64,000 nt of DNA from an uncultured Flavobacteriaceae bacterium (GTDB taxonomy: Bacteria; Bacteroidota; Bacteroidia; Flavobacteriales; Flavobacteriaceae). Under the pieces are notes generated by a model. The model saw only the letters and a list, made by a program, of their open reading frames with translations, made no database searches and was not told the origin of the DNA. Made by a program: the position numbers and the translations under genes. How positions within the stretch are numbered: position 1 is the first letter of the stretch; every line of letters starts with the position of its first letter. Positions 1 through 9,714 of the stretch are shown piece after piece. Location of the stretch: positions 62,001 through 126,000 of the forward strand of contig CAKZOO010000051.1 of assembly GCA_937136455.1 (NCBI GenBank), given 5' to 3'.

Positions 1-362
1 GCGTAAAAATTATTTCACTTTCTGATACAGTTGGGACTGCCAAGACAGAGGATATACAAATGCTTTTTGAGCGATTGATCCCCAGGTATCCGCAGATAGA
101 GTTTGGAGCTCATTTACACACACACCCTAAGTCTTGGAAGCCCAAAGTCGAAGCGGCATTTTTAGGAGGGTGTAGACGCTTCGATGGAGCAATTCAAGGA
201 TTTGGTGGTTGTCCTATGGCTATGGATGCTCTCACTGGCAATATGCCTACTGAGAAAATTCTCTCTTTTTGTTCGAAGCACAAATTAGAAACGGGTGTCA
301 ATTGGATGGCATTTGAAGCGGCTCATAACAAAGCGACAGACTTATTTGGCAAATACCATTAA
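1..362 (+). CDS. hydroxymethylglutaryl-CoA lyase, C-terminal fragment (5' end outside window)
   Basis: Frame 3 is open from the window edge (VKIISLSDTVGTAKTEDIQMLFERL...GAHLHTHP...RRFDGAIQGFGGCPMAMDALTGNMPTE), matching the HMG-CoA lyase C-terminus. Confidence 0.9.
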   Translation, partial: VKIISLSDTVGTAKTEDIQMLFERLIPRYPQIEFGAHLHTHPKSWKPKVEAAFLGGCRRFDGAIQGFGGCPMAMDALTGNMPTEKILSFCSKHKLETGVNWMAFEAAHNKATDLFGKYH

Positions 363-380
363 AAACTTATTTTTTATCTG

Positions 381-388
381 TATATTTG
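381..388 (+). promoter_or_regulatory. -7 promoter box TATATTTG upstream of guaB
   Basis: Exact match to the Bacteroidota -7 consensus TAnnTTTG, 23 bp before the ATG. Confidence 0.6.
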
Positions 389-411
389 CACGCAATTAAT
401 CCTTAATTGCC

Positions 412-1884
412 ATGGAAGCTCATCAAAACAAAATTATTGGAGAAGGTCTAACGTACGACGACGTTCTATTAATTCCAGCCTATTCGGAAATACTTCCTAG
501 AGAAGTGTCCATCGAATCAAAATTTACAAAAAATATCAGTCTTAATGTTCCTATTGTTTCTGCAGCAATGGATACCGTTACTGAATCTAAAATGGCTATT
601 GCTATGGCTAGAGAGGGTGGTATTGGTGTATTGCATAAAAACATGACCATAGAACAACAAGCCCTAAAGGTTCGCAAAGTTAAAAGAGCTGAAAGTGGAA
701 TGATTATCGATCCTGTAACACTGCCCATAAGTGCTACTGTTAAAGATGCAAATGATGCAATGAGAGAATACAGCATTGGAGGTATTCCTGTTGTTGGTGA
801 AAACAAGGAGCTGTTGGGTATTGTGACCAATAGAGATTTGCGTTTTGAAAAGAAAAATGACAAAAAGATTTCTGAAGTAATGACTTCAGAGCACATTGTT
901 ACTGCATCTGCAGGAACTTCACTTACTCAAGCTGAAGCAATCCTTAAGAAACACAAAATTGAAAAACTACCTGTTGTTGATGATCAAAATAGATTAATAG
1001 GATTAATCACTTTTAGAGATATAACAAAACTAGGTCAAAAACCTATTGCAAATAAAGATGTTTATGGACGATTAAGAGTAGCTGCTGCTATTGGTGTAAC
1101 TGGTGATGCTGTCGATAGAGCAGAGGCACTTGTCAACGCTGGGGTGGATGCTATTATTATCGATACAGCTCACGGACATACCAAAGGTGTAGTTAGTGTA
1201 CTCAAAGAAGTTAAATCTAAGTTTCCTCAAATTGATGTAGTTGTAGGAAATATCGCTACAGCTGAAGCTGCTAAATATCTTGTTGAAGCAGGTGCTGATG
1301 CTGTTAAAGTTGGAATTGGACCAGGTTCAATCTGTACGACTCGTGTAGTTGCTGGTGTTGGATTTCCTCAATTTTCAGCAGTTCTAGAAGTTGCTGCAGC
1401 GATCAAAGGATCTGGAGTTCCAGTAATTGCAGATGGAGGAATTCGCTATACAGGAGATATTCCTAAAGCAATCGCAGCTGGGGCTGACTGTGTGATGCTC
1501 GGTTCACTTCTTGCAGGAACTAAAGAATCACCAGGAGAAACCATTATATACGAAGGACGTAAGTTTAAGTCTTACAGAGGTATGGGTTCAGTAGAAGCGA
1601 TGAAACAAGGATCTAAAGATCGTTACTTCCAAGATGTAGAGGACGATATTAAAAAGTTAGTTCCAGAAGGAATTGTAGGAAGAGTACCTTATAAAGGAGA
1701 ACTTTATGAGAGTATTCACCAATTCGTAGGTGGATTAAAAGCAGGTATGGGATACTGTGGAGCAAAAGACGTTCCAACCCTTAAAGAATCTTCTCGCTTT
1801 GTGAAAATTACAGCAAGTGGAATACACGAATCACATCCACACGATGTAACCATTACCAAAGAATCTCCTAACTACAGTAGATAG
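412..1884 (+). CDS. guaB: IMP dehydrogenase
   Basis: 490 aa; tandem CBS domains; [17 protein letters not shown] and [11 protein letters not shown] motifs. Confidence 0.98.
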   Translation: MEAHQNKIIGEGLTYDDVLLIPAYSEILPREVSIESKFTKNISLNVPIVSAAMDTVTESKMAIAMAREGGIGVLHKNMTIEQQALKVRKVKRAESGMIIDPVTLPISATVKDANDAMREYSIGGIPVVGENKELLGIVTNRDLRFEKKNDKKISEVMTSEHIVTASAGTSLTQAEAILKKHKIEKLPVVDDQNRLIGLITFRDITKLGQKPIANKDVYGRLRVAAAIGVTGDAVDRAEALVNAGVDAIIIDTAHGHTKGVVSVLKEVKSKFPQIDVVVGNIATAEAAKYLVEAGADAVKVGIGPGSICTTRVVAGVGFPQFSAVLEVAAAIKGSGVPVIADGGIRYTGDIPKAIAAGADCVMLGSLLAGTKESPGETIIYEGRKFKSYRGMGSVEAMKQGSKDRYFQDVEDDIKKLVPEGIVGRVPYKGELYESIHQFVGGLKAGMGYCGAKDVPTLKESSRFVKITASGIHESHPHDVTITKESPNYSR

Positions 1885-1915
1885 GAATTACTTACAATGA
1901 TAAAATTTTAGATAG

Positions 1916-2428
1916 TTATTGGCCTGCGTAAGTGGGCCAATCTTTTGTTTTATAGATATTATCTCCAAAGTATATAGCAACTTTTAGGAAAGGATCCACT
2001 TCTTGATATCCCGTTAAAGGAGCGAGCATTTTCTGTCCTTCGTCTAAAAACACAACAGTAGGGTAGCTGAGTTTCCCTTGAAGAAGCGCTAGAGCAAGTT
2101 CGTGATAACCACTTCTTCCACTTGAGACAAATTTGAATTCTTTTCCGTCATAAGTGATTGGTTCTTTTCCCTCAGCATCAAACTTTACCATATAAAAATT
2201 CTCATTCATATAGGCCGCTACTTTTGGATTTTGAAAGGTATTCTGATCCATTACTTTACACCATTTACACCAGTCTGTGTAAACATCAATAAACATCTTT
2301 TTAGGATTTTCTTCAGAGTTTTGAAGTGCAACAGCCTCATCCCAACTCATCCAATTGATTTCTTGAGCTTGTAGTTGTGAAACTACTCCTATCACAAGAG
2401 TAATCACTATAGTGTAAAATAATTTCAT
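1916..2428 (-). CDS. exported thioredoxin-family protein
   Basis: Signal peptide followed by TDWCKWCKVMD (CxxC) and YPTVVFLDE. Confidence 0.9.
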   Translation of the reverse strand: MKLFYTIVITLVIGVVSQLQAQEINWMSWDEAVALQNSEENPKKMFIDVYTDWCKWCKVMDQNTFQNPKVAAYMNENFYMVKFDAEGKEPITYDGKEFKFVSSGRSGYHELALALLQGKLSYPTVVFLDEGQKMLAPLTGYQEVDPFLKVAIYFGDNIYKTKDWPTYAGQ

Positions 2429-2484
2429 AGCAATATATTATTTCACTAAAGTACAATAAAAGTCCTAAAGTTGTGTAACAATAG

Positions 2485-3720
2485 TTATTGTGCGCTAACA
2501 GCTTCTTTAGTAAATACTCCTTTAAGATCAATTTGATTTCTGAGAAGATCCTCCATCGATTCTCTTTCTCTGATCAAATGAGCCTGATCGTTGTACCAAA
2601 GTACTTCGGCTGGCTTAAATCTAGAGTTGTAGTTACTAGCCATTGAGAAACAATAAGCTCCGGCATTGTCTAATGCAAGAATATCACCCTCAGTAATTTC
2701 AGCGATTTTAACGTTGGTGGCAAAAGTATCAGTCTCACAAATATATCCCACAACAGAATAGAAACGATCTTTTCCTTTTGGATTTGAAATATTGCTGATG
2801 TGGTGTTTAGCACCGTACAACATTGGTCTAATTAGGTGATTAAACCCAGAATCAACCTGAGCAAATACAGTAGATGTAGTTTGTTTTACAACATTTACTT
2901 TAACTAAAAATTTACCTGCCTCACTTACTAAGAATTTACCAGGCTCGAATCCTAGTGTCAAATCTTTGCCGTATTCTCTGCAGAATTCGTTGAAACGATT
3001 CGAAAGCTTTTTTCCTAATTCTTCTATATTGGTTTCAATATCACCTTCTTTGTACGGAACTTTAAATCCAGATCCAAAATCGATAAAGTCTAAGTCTTTA
3101 AAATTTTTGGCAGTGTCAAACAAAATCTCAGAAGCGTAAAGGAAAACATCGATATCTAAGATATCACTTCCAGTGTGCATGTGAATTCCATTGATATTCA
3201 TTCCTGTCAATTCAACAATTCTAAGAATATGCGGAATTTGGTGAATACTGATTCCAAATTTAGAATCGATATGACCTACAGAGATATTAGCATTTCCACC
3301 TGCCATAACATGTGGATTAATACGAACACACACTGGAGTATTTGGATGCTTTGATCCAAATTGCTCCAATAAAGAAAGATTGTCTATATTGATTTGAACA
3401 CCCAGTAAAGCAGCTTCTTCTAATTCTTCTAGAGAAACACCATTTGGTGTAAATATGATATCAGAAGCCTCAAAACCAGCTGCTAATCCCAATTCAACCT
3501 CTTGAATAGAAACAGTGTCTAAACCTGCTCCAAGGCTATTCATTAATCTTAGAACACTAATATTAGAAAGCGCCTTAACAGCGTAATTTAATTTTAAATG
3601 TGGAACATTTGAAAATGCAGTAGAAAGTCGTTCGTACTGACTTTTGATTTTATCAGCGTCGTATACGTATACTGGTGCTCCAAATTCTTTTGCAATCGCT
3701 AGTAGATCCTTGTTTTTCAT
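2485..3720 (-). CDS. lysA: diaminopimelate decarboxylase
   Basis: Fold type III PLP enzyme; YAVKALSN, GFEPGKFLV and CETDTFA motifs. Confidence 0.96.
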   Translation of the reverse strand: MKNKDLLAIAKEFGAPVYVYDADKIKSQYERLSTAFSNVPHLKLNYAVKALSNISVLRLMNSLGAGLDTVSIQEVELGLAAGFEASDIIFTPNGVSLEELEEAALLGVQINIDNLSLLEQFGSKHPNTPVCVRINPHVMAGGNANISVGHIDSKFGISIHQIPHILRIVELTGMNINGIHMHTGSDILDIDVFLYASEILFDTAKNFKDLDFIDFGSGFKVPYKEGDIETNIEELGKKLSNRFNEFCREYGKDLTLGFEPGKFLVSEAGKFLVKVNVVKQTTSTVFAQVDSGFNHLIRPMLYGAKHHISNISNPKGKDRFYSVVGYICETDTFATNVKIAEITEGDILALDNAGAYCFSMASNYNSRFKPAEVLWYNDQAHLIRERESMEDLLRNQIDLKGVFTKEAVSAQ

Positions 3721-3739
3721 GAGGGTCGTAAATTTTCCA

Positions 3740-3747
3740 CAAAAATA
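3740..3747 (-). promoter_or_regulatory. -7 box TATTTTTG upstream of lysA
   Basis: CAAAAATA on the + strand, exact TAnnTTTG on the minus strand. Confidence 0.55.
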
Positions 3748-3884
3748 TACTTTACAAAGGTCTCATACAAGAGGATTATTGTAATTATTTAATTTTAAAA
3801 CATTTTGTTTTATTTTTAACAATAATAATTCAAAAAATTACTGAACTAAGCCTTTTTAATAGTTATTATTCCTTTCTGTTTTTC

Positions 3885-3892
3885 TATTTTTG
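3885..3892 (+). promoter_or_regulatory. -7 box TATTTTTG upstream of sucC
   Basis: Exact TAnnTTTG, 22 bp before the ATG. Confidence 0.6.
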
Positions 3893-3914
3893 TATCGAAT
3901 AATAAAGCAAACAT

Positions 3915-5111
3915 ATGAATCTTCACGAATATCAAGGAAAAGAAATTTTAGCGAGCTTTGGTGTTGGAGTACAACGCGGAATTGTTGCCGGGACACCAGA
4001 AGAAGCTGTAGAAGCTGCAAAGCGTTTAACCGAAGAAACAGGTACCGGATGGCATGTGATTAAAGCACAGGTTCACGCTGGTGGTAGAGGTAAAGGTGGC
4101 GGAGTAAAACTCGCTAAAAACTTAGATGAGGTTAAATCAATTGCATCTGATATAATCGGAATGAATTTAATAACTCCTCAAACTTCTGCTGAGGGAAAGA
4201 AAGTTCACCAAGTTTTAGTTGCAGAGGATGTGTATTATCCTGGTGATAGTGAAACTTCAGAATTCTATATCTCTGTTCTTTTAAACAGAGGAACAGGAAG
4301 AAATATGATTATGTACTCTACAGAAGGAGGAATGGATATTGAAGCAGTTGCAGAACATACTCCTCACTTAATCTTTACAGAAGAAATCGATCCTTCAGTT
4401 GGATTAATGCCTTTTCAAGCTAGAAAAATTGCTTTTAACTTAGGTCTTAGCGGTCAGGCATTTAAAGGGATGACAAAATTTGTCGCTTCTCTATACAAAG
4501 CATATGTGGAAAGTGACTCTTCACTTTTTGAAATCAATCCAGTACTTAAAACTTCTGACGATAAGATTTTAGCAGTTGATGCTAAAGTAGTATTGGACGA
4601 TAACGCTCTTTACAGAAGACCAGCTTATGCTGAAATGAGAGATACAAGAGAAGAAAATCTTGTTGAAGTTGAAGCTAAAGAAGTTGGATTAAACTACGTT
4701 GACTTAGATGGAAACGTTGGGTGTATGGTAAACGGAGCAGGTCTTGCAATGGCAACTATGGATTTGATCAAAATGGCTGGTGGTGAACCTGCAAACTTCT
4801 TAGATGTTGGTGGTACAGCAGATGCTAAGCGTGTTGAGCAAGCTTTTAGATTGATTTTAAAAGATGAAAATGTTCAAGCAATCTTGATCAATATCTTTGG
4901 AGGTATTGTGCGTTGTGACCGTGTAGCACAAGGTGTTGTTGACGCCTACACCAATATGGGAGATGAAATTAAAGTTCCTATTATTGTACGACTTCAAGGA
5001 ACAAATGCAGTTGAGGCTAAAGAAATCTTAGATCAATCAGGACTTGCTGTTCATTCAGCAGTGCAATTCCAAGAAGCTGCAGATAAAGTTAAAGAAGTAT
5101 TAGCATCTTAA
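3915..5111 (+). CDS. sucC: succinyl-CoA synthetase (ADP-forming) subunit beta
   Basis: MNLHEYQGKEIL N-terminus; ATP-grasp; INIFGGIVRCD. Confidence 0.98.
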   Translation: MNLHEYQGKEILASFGVGVQRGIVAGTPEEAVEAAKRLTEETGTGWHVIKAQVHAGGRGKGGGVKLAKNLDEVKSIASDIIGMNLITPQTSAEGKKVHQVLVAEDVYYPGDSETSEFYISVLLNRGTGRNMIMYSTEGGMDIEAVAEHTPHLIFTEEIDPSVGLMPFQARKIAFNLGLSGQAFKGMTKFVASLYKAYVESDSSLFEINPVLKTSDDKILAVDAKVVLDDNALYRRPAYAEMRDTREENLVEVEAKEVGLNYVDLDGNVGCMVNGAGLAMATMDLIKMAGGEPANFLDVGGTADAKRVEQAFRLILKDENVQAILINIFGGIVRCDRVAQGVVDAYTNMGDEIKVPIIVRLQGTNAVEAKEILDQSGLAVHSAVQFQEAADKVKEVLAS

Positions 5112-5131
5112 GATAATTACTCAATCATAAC

Positions 5132-5163
5132 AAAAAAGCCGATGTTATTCATCGGCTTTTTTT
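5132..5163. terminator. Rho-independent terminator
   Basis: AAAAAAGCCGATG-TTATT-CATCGGCTTTTTTT, perfect stem with U-tract, downstream of sucC. Confidence 0.92.
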
Positions 5164-5221
5164 GTGGTTTTAACTTAAACAGAAATTTATATTCAAAAGT
5201 ATCGATACATTGTTTTAAATA

Positions 5222-5245
5222 AAATGTAATTAATTAGTTACATTT
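5222..5245. promoter_or_regulatory. Candidate operator of the toxin-antitoxin pair (AAATGTAATTAATTAGTTACATTT)
   Basis: 24-bp palindrome with one mismatched pair; overlaps -7 box TACATTTG at 5239-5246. Confidence 0.65.
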
Positions 5246-5259
5246 GTAAAGATTGATGT

Positions 5260-5592
5260 GTGCGTATAATTGAAATTACAGAAGAGTGTTATGTATTTAT
5301 TCATAATCAAGACGAAAGAACAATTGAAAAATTTTATCAATTAATAGAGGTAATACGTTCTATAAGGGTAGTTAATTCATCGTTTGTTAAAAAGTTGAAA
5401 GAAACTAAATTTTATGAACTAAGATTAAAAGTAAATAATGAATATCGAATAGTATTACTTACTGTTGACCATCAAAATTTTTCTGAATCAAATCATATAA
5501 TTTGTTTGAATGGCTTTATTAAGAAATCAACAAAAGATTATAGAAAAGCACTGAGAAAAGCAGAACAAATAGTAAAAAATTTAAATCAATAG
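5260..5592 (+). CDS. type II toxin-antitoxin RelE/HigB-like toxin (phage-derived Gp49-like family)
   Basis: 110 aa, GTG start; FVKKLKETKFYELRLKVNNEYRIVLLTV...IICLNGFIKKSTKDYRKALRKAEQI is a HigB/Gp49-like signature; followed 2 bp later by an XRE gene. Confidence 0.88.
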   Translation: MRIIEITEECYVFIHNQDERTIEKFYQLIEVIRSIRVVNSSFVKKLKETKFYELRLKVNNEYRIVLLTVDHQNFSESNHIICLNGFIKKSTKDYRKALRKAEQIVKNLNQ

Positions 5593-5594
5593 AA

Positions 5595-5876
5595 ATGTCA
5601 AAAGTATTAAACGCGAATGATTTGTTGTCCTTGCGTTATGGTGAGGAAGGCTCCGTAAAACGTGAAAAGTTTAAAGAAGATGCCTTGGCGTATTATTTTG
5701 GGGAATTGATTAAAAATAGAAGAAAGGAGTTAAAATTAACACAACAGGATTTAGCTACTATTGTAGGAAAGAAACGTCCTTATATAAGCAGAGTTGAAAA
5801 TGGAGAAGATATTCAACTTTCAAATTTTGCAATTATATTAAATGCTTTAGGAATAAGTTTAGAATTTAAATATTAA
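5595..5876 (+). CDS. HigA-like XRE-family antitoxin
   Basis: HTH_3: LIKNRRKELKLTQQDLATIVGKKRPYISRVENGEDIQLSNFAIILNALG. Confidence 0.9.
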   Translation: MSKVLNANDLLSLRYGEEGSVKREKFKEDALAYYFGELIKNRRKELKLTQQDLATIVGKKRPYISRVENGEDIQLSNFAIILNALGISLEFKY

Positions 5877-6148
5877 TCAATAGTTGCTTTCGGTTTTGTT
5901 TTTAAAGACTCTGCTGGATTTTTAGGTTTTTCTTTCGTTCCTCTTAAATAGATCACTAGTCCATTTAGGAAATATCTGAGAATTTGATCTCCACATTCCA
6001 TGTATTTGGGATGATCTTCCTTTCTAAAAAAGGCCCCTAATTCTGATTTGGATACTCTAAGGTCCGCCATTTTTAAAATTTCTACAATGTCTTCATCTCT
6101 TAGTTGAAGAGCAACTCTTAATTTCTTTAATACGTCGTTATTGGTCAT
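5873..6148 (-). CDS. DUF1456 (YehS-like) family protein, single repeat
   Basis: NNDVLKKLRVALQLRDEDIVEILKMADLRVSKSELGAFFRKEDHPKYMECGDQILRYFLNGL. Confidence 0.85.
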   Translation of the reverse strand: MTNNDVLKKLRVALQLRDEDIVEILKMADLRVSKSELGAFFRKEDHPKYMECGDQILRYFLNGLVIYLRGTKEKPKNPAESLKTKPKATID

Positions 6149-7674
6149 CAGTTTTGAATTGGGGTTTGTAATAGTGATAGTATACTAGCGATTCCTTCGG
6201 TGAGGTTTCCTATACGTAAGTTTTCGTTGGGTGCGTGGATGTTATTATCCGGATTAGGTATACGCAGTGAAACAGCATCCACACCTAGTGTTGTAATAAA
6301 TGGAGCTATGGGCTGTGAACCACCAGTGGTTCTTGTTAAAACATACTTGTCTCCAAATAAGGGTTGTAAGCAATCATCCATTAGCGTTCGAATAGGACTG
6401 GATAGTGGTGTTCTAAAAGGTTTAGATCCTATTTTATAGCTAAGTGATGCCATATTCTCATAAATCGATCGTTCTTCATCTGTGGGTTCTCCATCGATTA
6501 ATTCAAATCCTTGTTTTACAATGTGATTTTTTAGAACTTCAATCAAATCTTCAGGTTTTGATTCTTTAACGGTTCTCATATCAATTTCAATTACCACTTT
6601 ATCGGGAATGATTGTTCTGACTTGTTTTCCCGTCCAGGCTGCTTGTATACCTCTTATATTTAAGGAAGGGTATTGAAGGGATCCCTGATAGGAATTAGAG
6701 ACCATTTCCTCAATGGCAATTCCCAATCGCTCGTTTAATTCTATGGGATCCATACTAGCATTGGCGAGTTCTGCATTGACTAAATCATTAAGTACAATAC
6801 CCTTGTAGAAATCATCGACGAGCACCATTCCACTTTCATCTTTCATACTCGCAATTAATCTCGATGCTTTAAAGACTGGGTTTGGAGCGTAGTTTCCGTA
6901 TTGACCAGAATGCAATGGTTCTTTTGGTCCAAATACCGTAAGGGTAGCGGTAACGATACCACGAGCACCAAAGGTCACAGTAGGTTTATTACTCACATCT
7001 CTAGTACCATCCATAATGATTAAATAATCGGCATCAAATGCACTTTTGTTTTCAGTAACAGCTTTTTCAAGGGTAGGAGAACCCATTTCTTCCTGAAAAT
7101 CCAGAAGTAGCTTTAGATTAAATGCAGTCTTCCATTTCTTGGAATGATAGTATTCTAAAGCTGTTAGTAGAGCAGTACTAGGTCCTTTTGAATCAGATAC
7201 AGATCTGCCAAAAACCCTCCAATCTTTATTAGGAGCTGAGCTGTTCTCAAAAGGGATAGTATTCCAACTTCCATCAGCTTGTTGTTCTTTGATCACTATT
7301 TGATAAGGATCCTCTTGATCCCAGCTACTTTTATTGACAGGCTGTCCATCAATCTGAAGGTAAAATAAAACCGTAGGTAAACTGGAGTCGACATTCTTAG
7401 ATGCTAAGAGAACAGGGACTCCATCGGTGGTGATGATCTGAGTAGTGAAATCTAAATTTTCTAAAAGCTCTTTTGAATAATTCAGATTCTTATTCAGTTG
7501 TTCTTGAAACTTTGAATCATTAGCTACTGTCACAAAATCCTTTAGGTTTATTAAGGCTTTAGGAGTCAACTCCTCCGCTAAACTAAAGATCTTGTCGGAT
7601 TTTAATTTTTGAGCCTTTACAACAGTTGTAAAACTGATGATGATGCCCATTAGAATGGTAAGTACTTTATTCAT
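6148..7674 (-). CDS. exported M20/M28-type metallopeptidase
   Basis: Signal peptide; VLFYLQIDGQPV, DFQEEMGSP and IIMDGTRD motifs; ends near NIHAPNENLRI. Confidence 0.88.
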   Translation of the reverse strand: MNKVLTILMGIIISFTTVVKAQKLKSDKIFSLAEELTPKALINLKDFVTVANDSKFQEQLNKNLNYSKELLENLDFTTQIITTDGVPVLLASKNVDSSLPTVLFYLQIDGQPVNKSSWDQEDPYQIVIKEQQADGSWNTIPFENSSAPNKDWRVFGRSVSDSKGPSTALLTALEYYHSKKWKTAFNLKLLLDFQEEMGSPTLEKAVTENKSAFDADYLIIMDGTRDVSNKPTVTFGARGIVTATLTVFGPKEPLHSGQYGNYAPNPVFKASRLIASMKDESGMVLVDDFYKGIVLNDLVNAELANASMDPIELNERLGIAIEEMVSNSYQGSLQYPSLNIRGIQAAWTGKQVRTIIPDKVVIEIDMRTVKESKPEDLIEVLKNHIVKQGFELIDGEPTDEERSIYENMASLSYKIGSKPFRTPLSSPIRTLMDDCLQPLFGDKYVLTRTTGGSQPIAPFITTLGVDAVSLRIPNPDNNIHAPNENLRIGNLTEGIASILSLLQTPIQN

Positions 7675-9668
7675 AGTTTTTTCTTTTGATCTTGTAACAA
7701 CTTGATTTCATCTCGAAACGCAGCAGCAGCTATAAAGTCTAGATCCATGGCAGCCTTTTCCATAAGCTTTCTTCTATTGGTTATGCGTTTGTCGATTTCA
7801 CTCGAGCTGAGGTATTCAACATCTTTTTCTTGAGCTAATTTCTCTTTCTTTTCAAAGTGATATGCAGATACAGAGTTTTTAGTCAGAACATTATCAAGAC
7901 TTTTATTTAGTGCTTTTGGGATAAGGTTGTTTGCTTTGTTATAAGCGTTTTGTTTTTCCCTTCTATAGTTGGTCTCATCAATGGTGAGTTGCATACTCTT
8001 GGTAATCTTATCTGCATACATGATGGCTTTACCATCGGGATGTCTAGCAGCTCTACCAATAGTTTGAGTCAACGAGCGATGAGATCTCAAAAAACCTTCT
8101 TTGTCAGCGTCAATAATTGCTACAAGTGATACCTCTGGAAGATCTAAGCCCTCTCTTAGGAGATTGACTCCAATGAGCACATCATAGATTCCTTTGCGAA
8201 GATCTTGCATTATTTCAACACGCTCTAAGGTATCGACATCCGAGTGGATATATGAACAGCGTATTTGCAATCGAGTCAAATACTTCGTGAGTTCTTCGGC
8301 CATACGTTTGGTAAGGGTTGTTACTAAAGTACGCTCATTCTTTTCAACTCGTTGTCTGATTTCTTCCATCAAATCATCGATTTGATTTTCAGATGGACGA
8401 ACCTCAATGATGGGATCCAACAATCCAGTTGGACGAATAATTTGCTCGGTATACACTCCTTCACAATGAGCGAGTTCATAATCCGCTGGAGTAGCACTCA
8501 CATAGAGCACTTGATTTTGAAGCATTTCAAACTCTTCGAACTTCAATGGTCTGTTGTCCATTGCGGCTGGTAATCGAAAGCCGTATTCCACCAGGTTTTC
8601 TTTTCTAGAACGATCGCCCCCATACATGGCGTGCACCTGAGGAATAGTCACATGAGATTCATCGACTACCATTAGAAAATCATCTGGGAAATAATCTAAA
8701 AGACAAAAGGGCCTTGTTCCAGGATCTCTACCGTCTAAATAACGAGAGTAGTTTTCAATACCAGAACAATAGCCGAGTTCGCGTATCATTTCTAAATCGA
8801 ATTCGGTGCGTTCTTGTAAGCGTTTAGCTTCAAGAGATTTGCCAATTTCTTTAAAGTAATTGACTTGTTTGACCAAATCATCTTGAATTTGATGTATGGC
8901 ATTCTGAAGTACATCTTGAGAAGTCACAAACATATTAGCAGGATAGATTCTCAAATGCTCTACCTTGGATAAAGTTTTGTTATTGAGAGGGTCGTAAAGT
9001 TCCATTTCTTCAATTTCATCACCAAAAAAGTGAATTCGATATGCGTGATCGGTATAGGAAGGAAATACATCAACAACATCTCCATGGATTCTAAAGTTTC
9101 CGTTTTTAAACTCATCGGTTGTCCTAGAATAGAGACTTTGAACCAATAAGTGCAATAATTTTGTTCTTGAAATGACTTGATCAGTTTCAAGTTCAATTAG
9201 ATTTTTCTTGAATTCAACTGGATTACCAATACCGTATAAACAGGAAACCGAGGCGATAACTATGACATCCCTCCTTCCAGAGAGCAGGGAAGAGGTGGTG
9301 CTAAGTCGCATCTTCTCAATATCCTCATTAATGGATAAATCCTTTTCAATGTAGACTCCTGTAACAGGAATATAAGCCTCAGGTTGGTAGTAATCGTAGT
9401 AAGAAACGAAGTATTCTACTGCATTGTTGGGAAAAAACTGTTTGAATTCTGAATAGAGCTGAGCAGCTAAAGTCTTGTTGTGAGCTAAGACTAAGGTTGG
9501 TTTTTGAACTTGTTCAATAACATTGGCAACCGTAAAAGTTTTTCCGGAACCCGTTACTCCCAGTAGGGTTTGATGCGTAACTCCCTCGTTGATCCCTTGA
9601 ACTAATTCTTTAATAGCCTGAGGTTGATCTCCCGTGGGTTTGAATTTGGATTCGACTTTAAACTCCAT
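7671..9668 (-). CDS. uvrB: excinuclease ABC subunit B
   Basis: GVTGSGKTFTVANVI, YYQPEAYIP, DESHVTIPQ; C-terminal UVR motif. Confidence 0.98.
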   Translation of the reverse strand: MEFKVESKFKPTGDQPQAIKELVQGINEGVTHQTLLGVTGSGKTFTVANVIEQVQKPTLVLAHNKTLAAQLYSEFKQFFPNNAVEYFVSYYDYYQPEAYIPVTGVYIEKDLSINEDIEKMRLSTTSSLLSGRRDVIVIASVSCLYGIGNPVEFKKNLIELETDQVISRTKLLHLLVQSLYSRTTDEFKNGNFRIHGDVVDVFPSYTDHAYRIHFFGDEIEEMELYDPLNNKTLSKVEHLRIYPANMFVTSQDVLQNAIHQIQDDLVKQVNYFKEIGKSLEAKRLQERTEFDLEMIRELGYCSGIENYSRYLDGRDPGTRPFCLLDYFPDDFLMVVDESHVTIPQVHAMYGGDRSRKENLVEYGFRLPAAMDNRPLKFEEFEMLQNQVLYVSATPADYELAHCEGVYTEQIIRPTGLLDPIIEVRPSENQIDDLMEEIRQRVEKNERTLVTTLTKRMAEELTKYLTRLQIRCSYIHSDVDTLERVEIMQDLRKGIYDVLIGVNLLREGLDLPEVSLVAIIDADKEGFLRSHRSLTQTIGRAARHPDGKAIMYADKITKSMQLTIDETNYRREKQNAYNKANNLIPKALNKSLDNVLTKNSVSAYHFEKKEKLAQEKDVEYLSSSEIDKRITNRRKLMEKAAMDLDFIAAAAFRDEIKLLQDQKKKL

Positions 9669-9714
9669 GGTCTAAAAATACGAAAGCCCTTTGAATTGAC
9701 CTATGAATGAAATA

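Noticed and set aside
480-896. 138-aa minus-strand ORF antisense to guaB
   Set aside because: Shadow ORF fully inside a strongly conserved gene. The many similar 60-110 aa overlapping ORFs (2337-2531, 8194-8573, 15585-16596, 28853-29626, 52841-53053, 56206-56394 and others) were rejected for the same reason
2429-2490. ACAATA-AC-TATTGT hairpin near the lysA stop as a terminator
   Set aside because: Loop of two bases and AT-only stem without a clear U-tract
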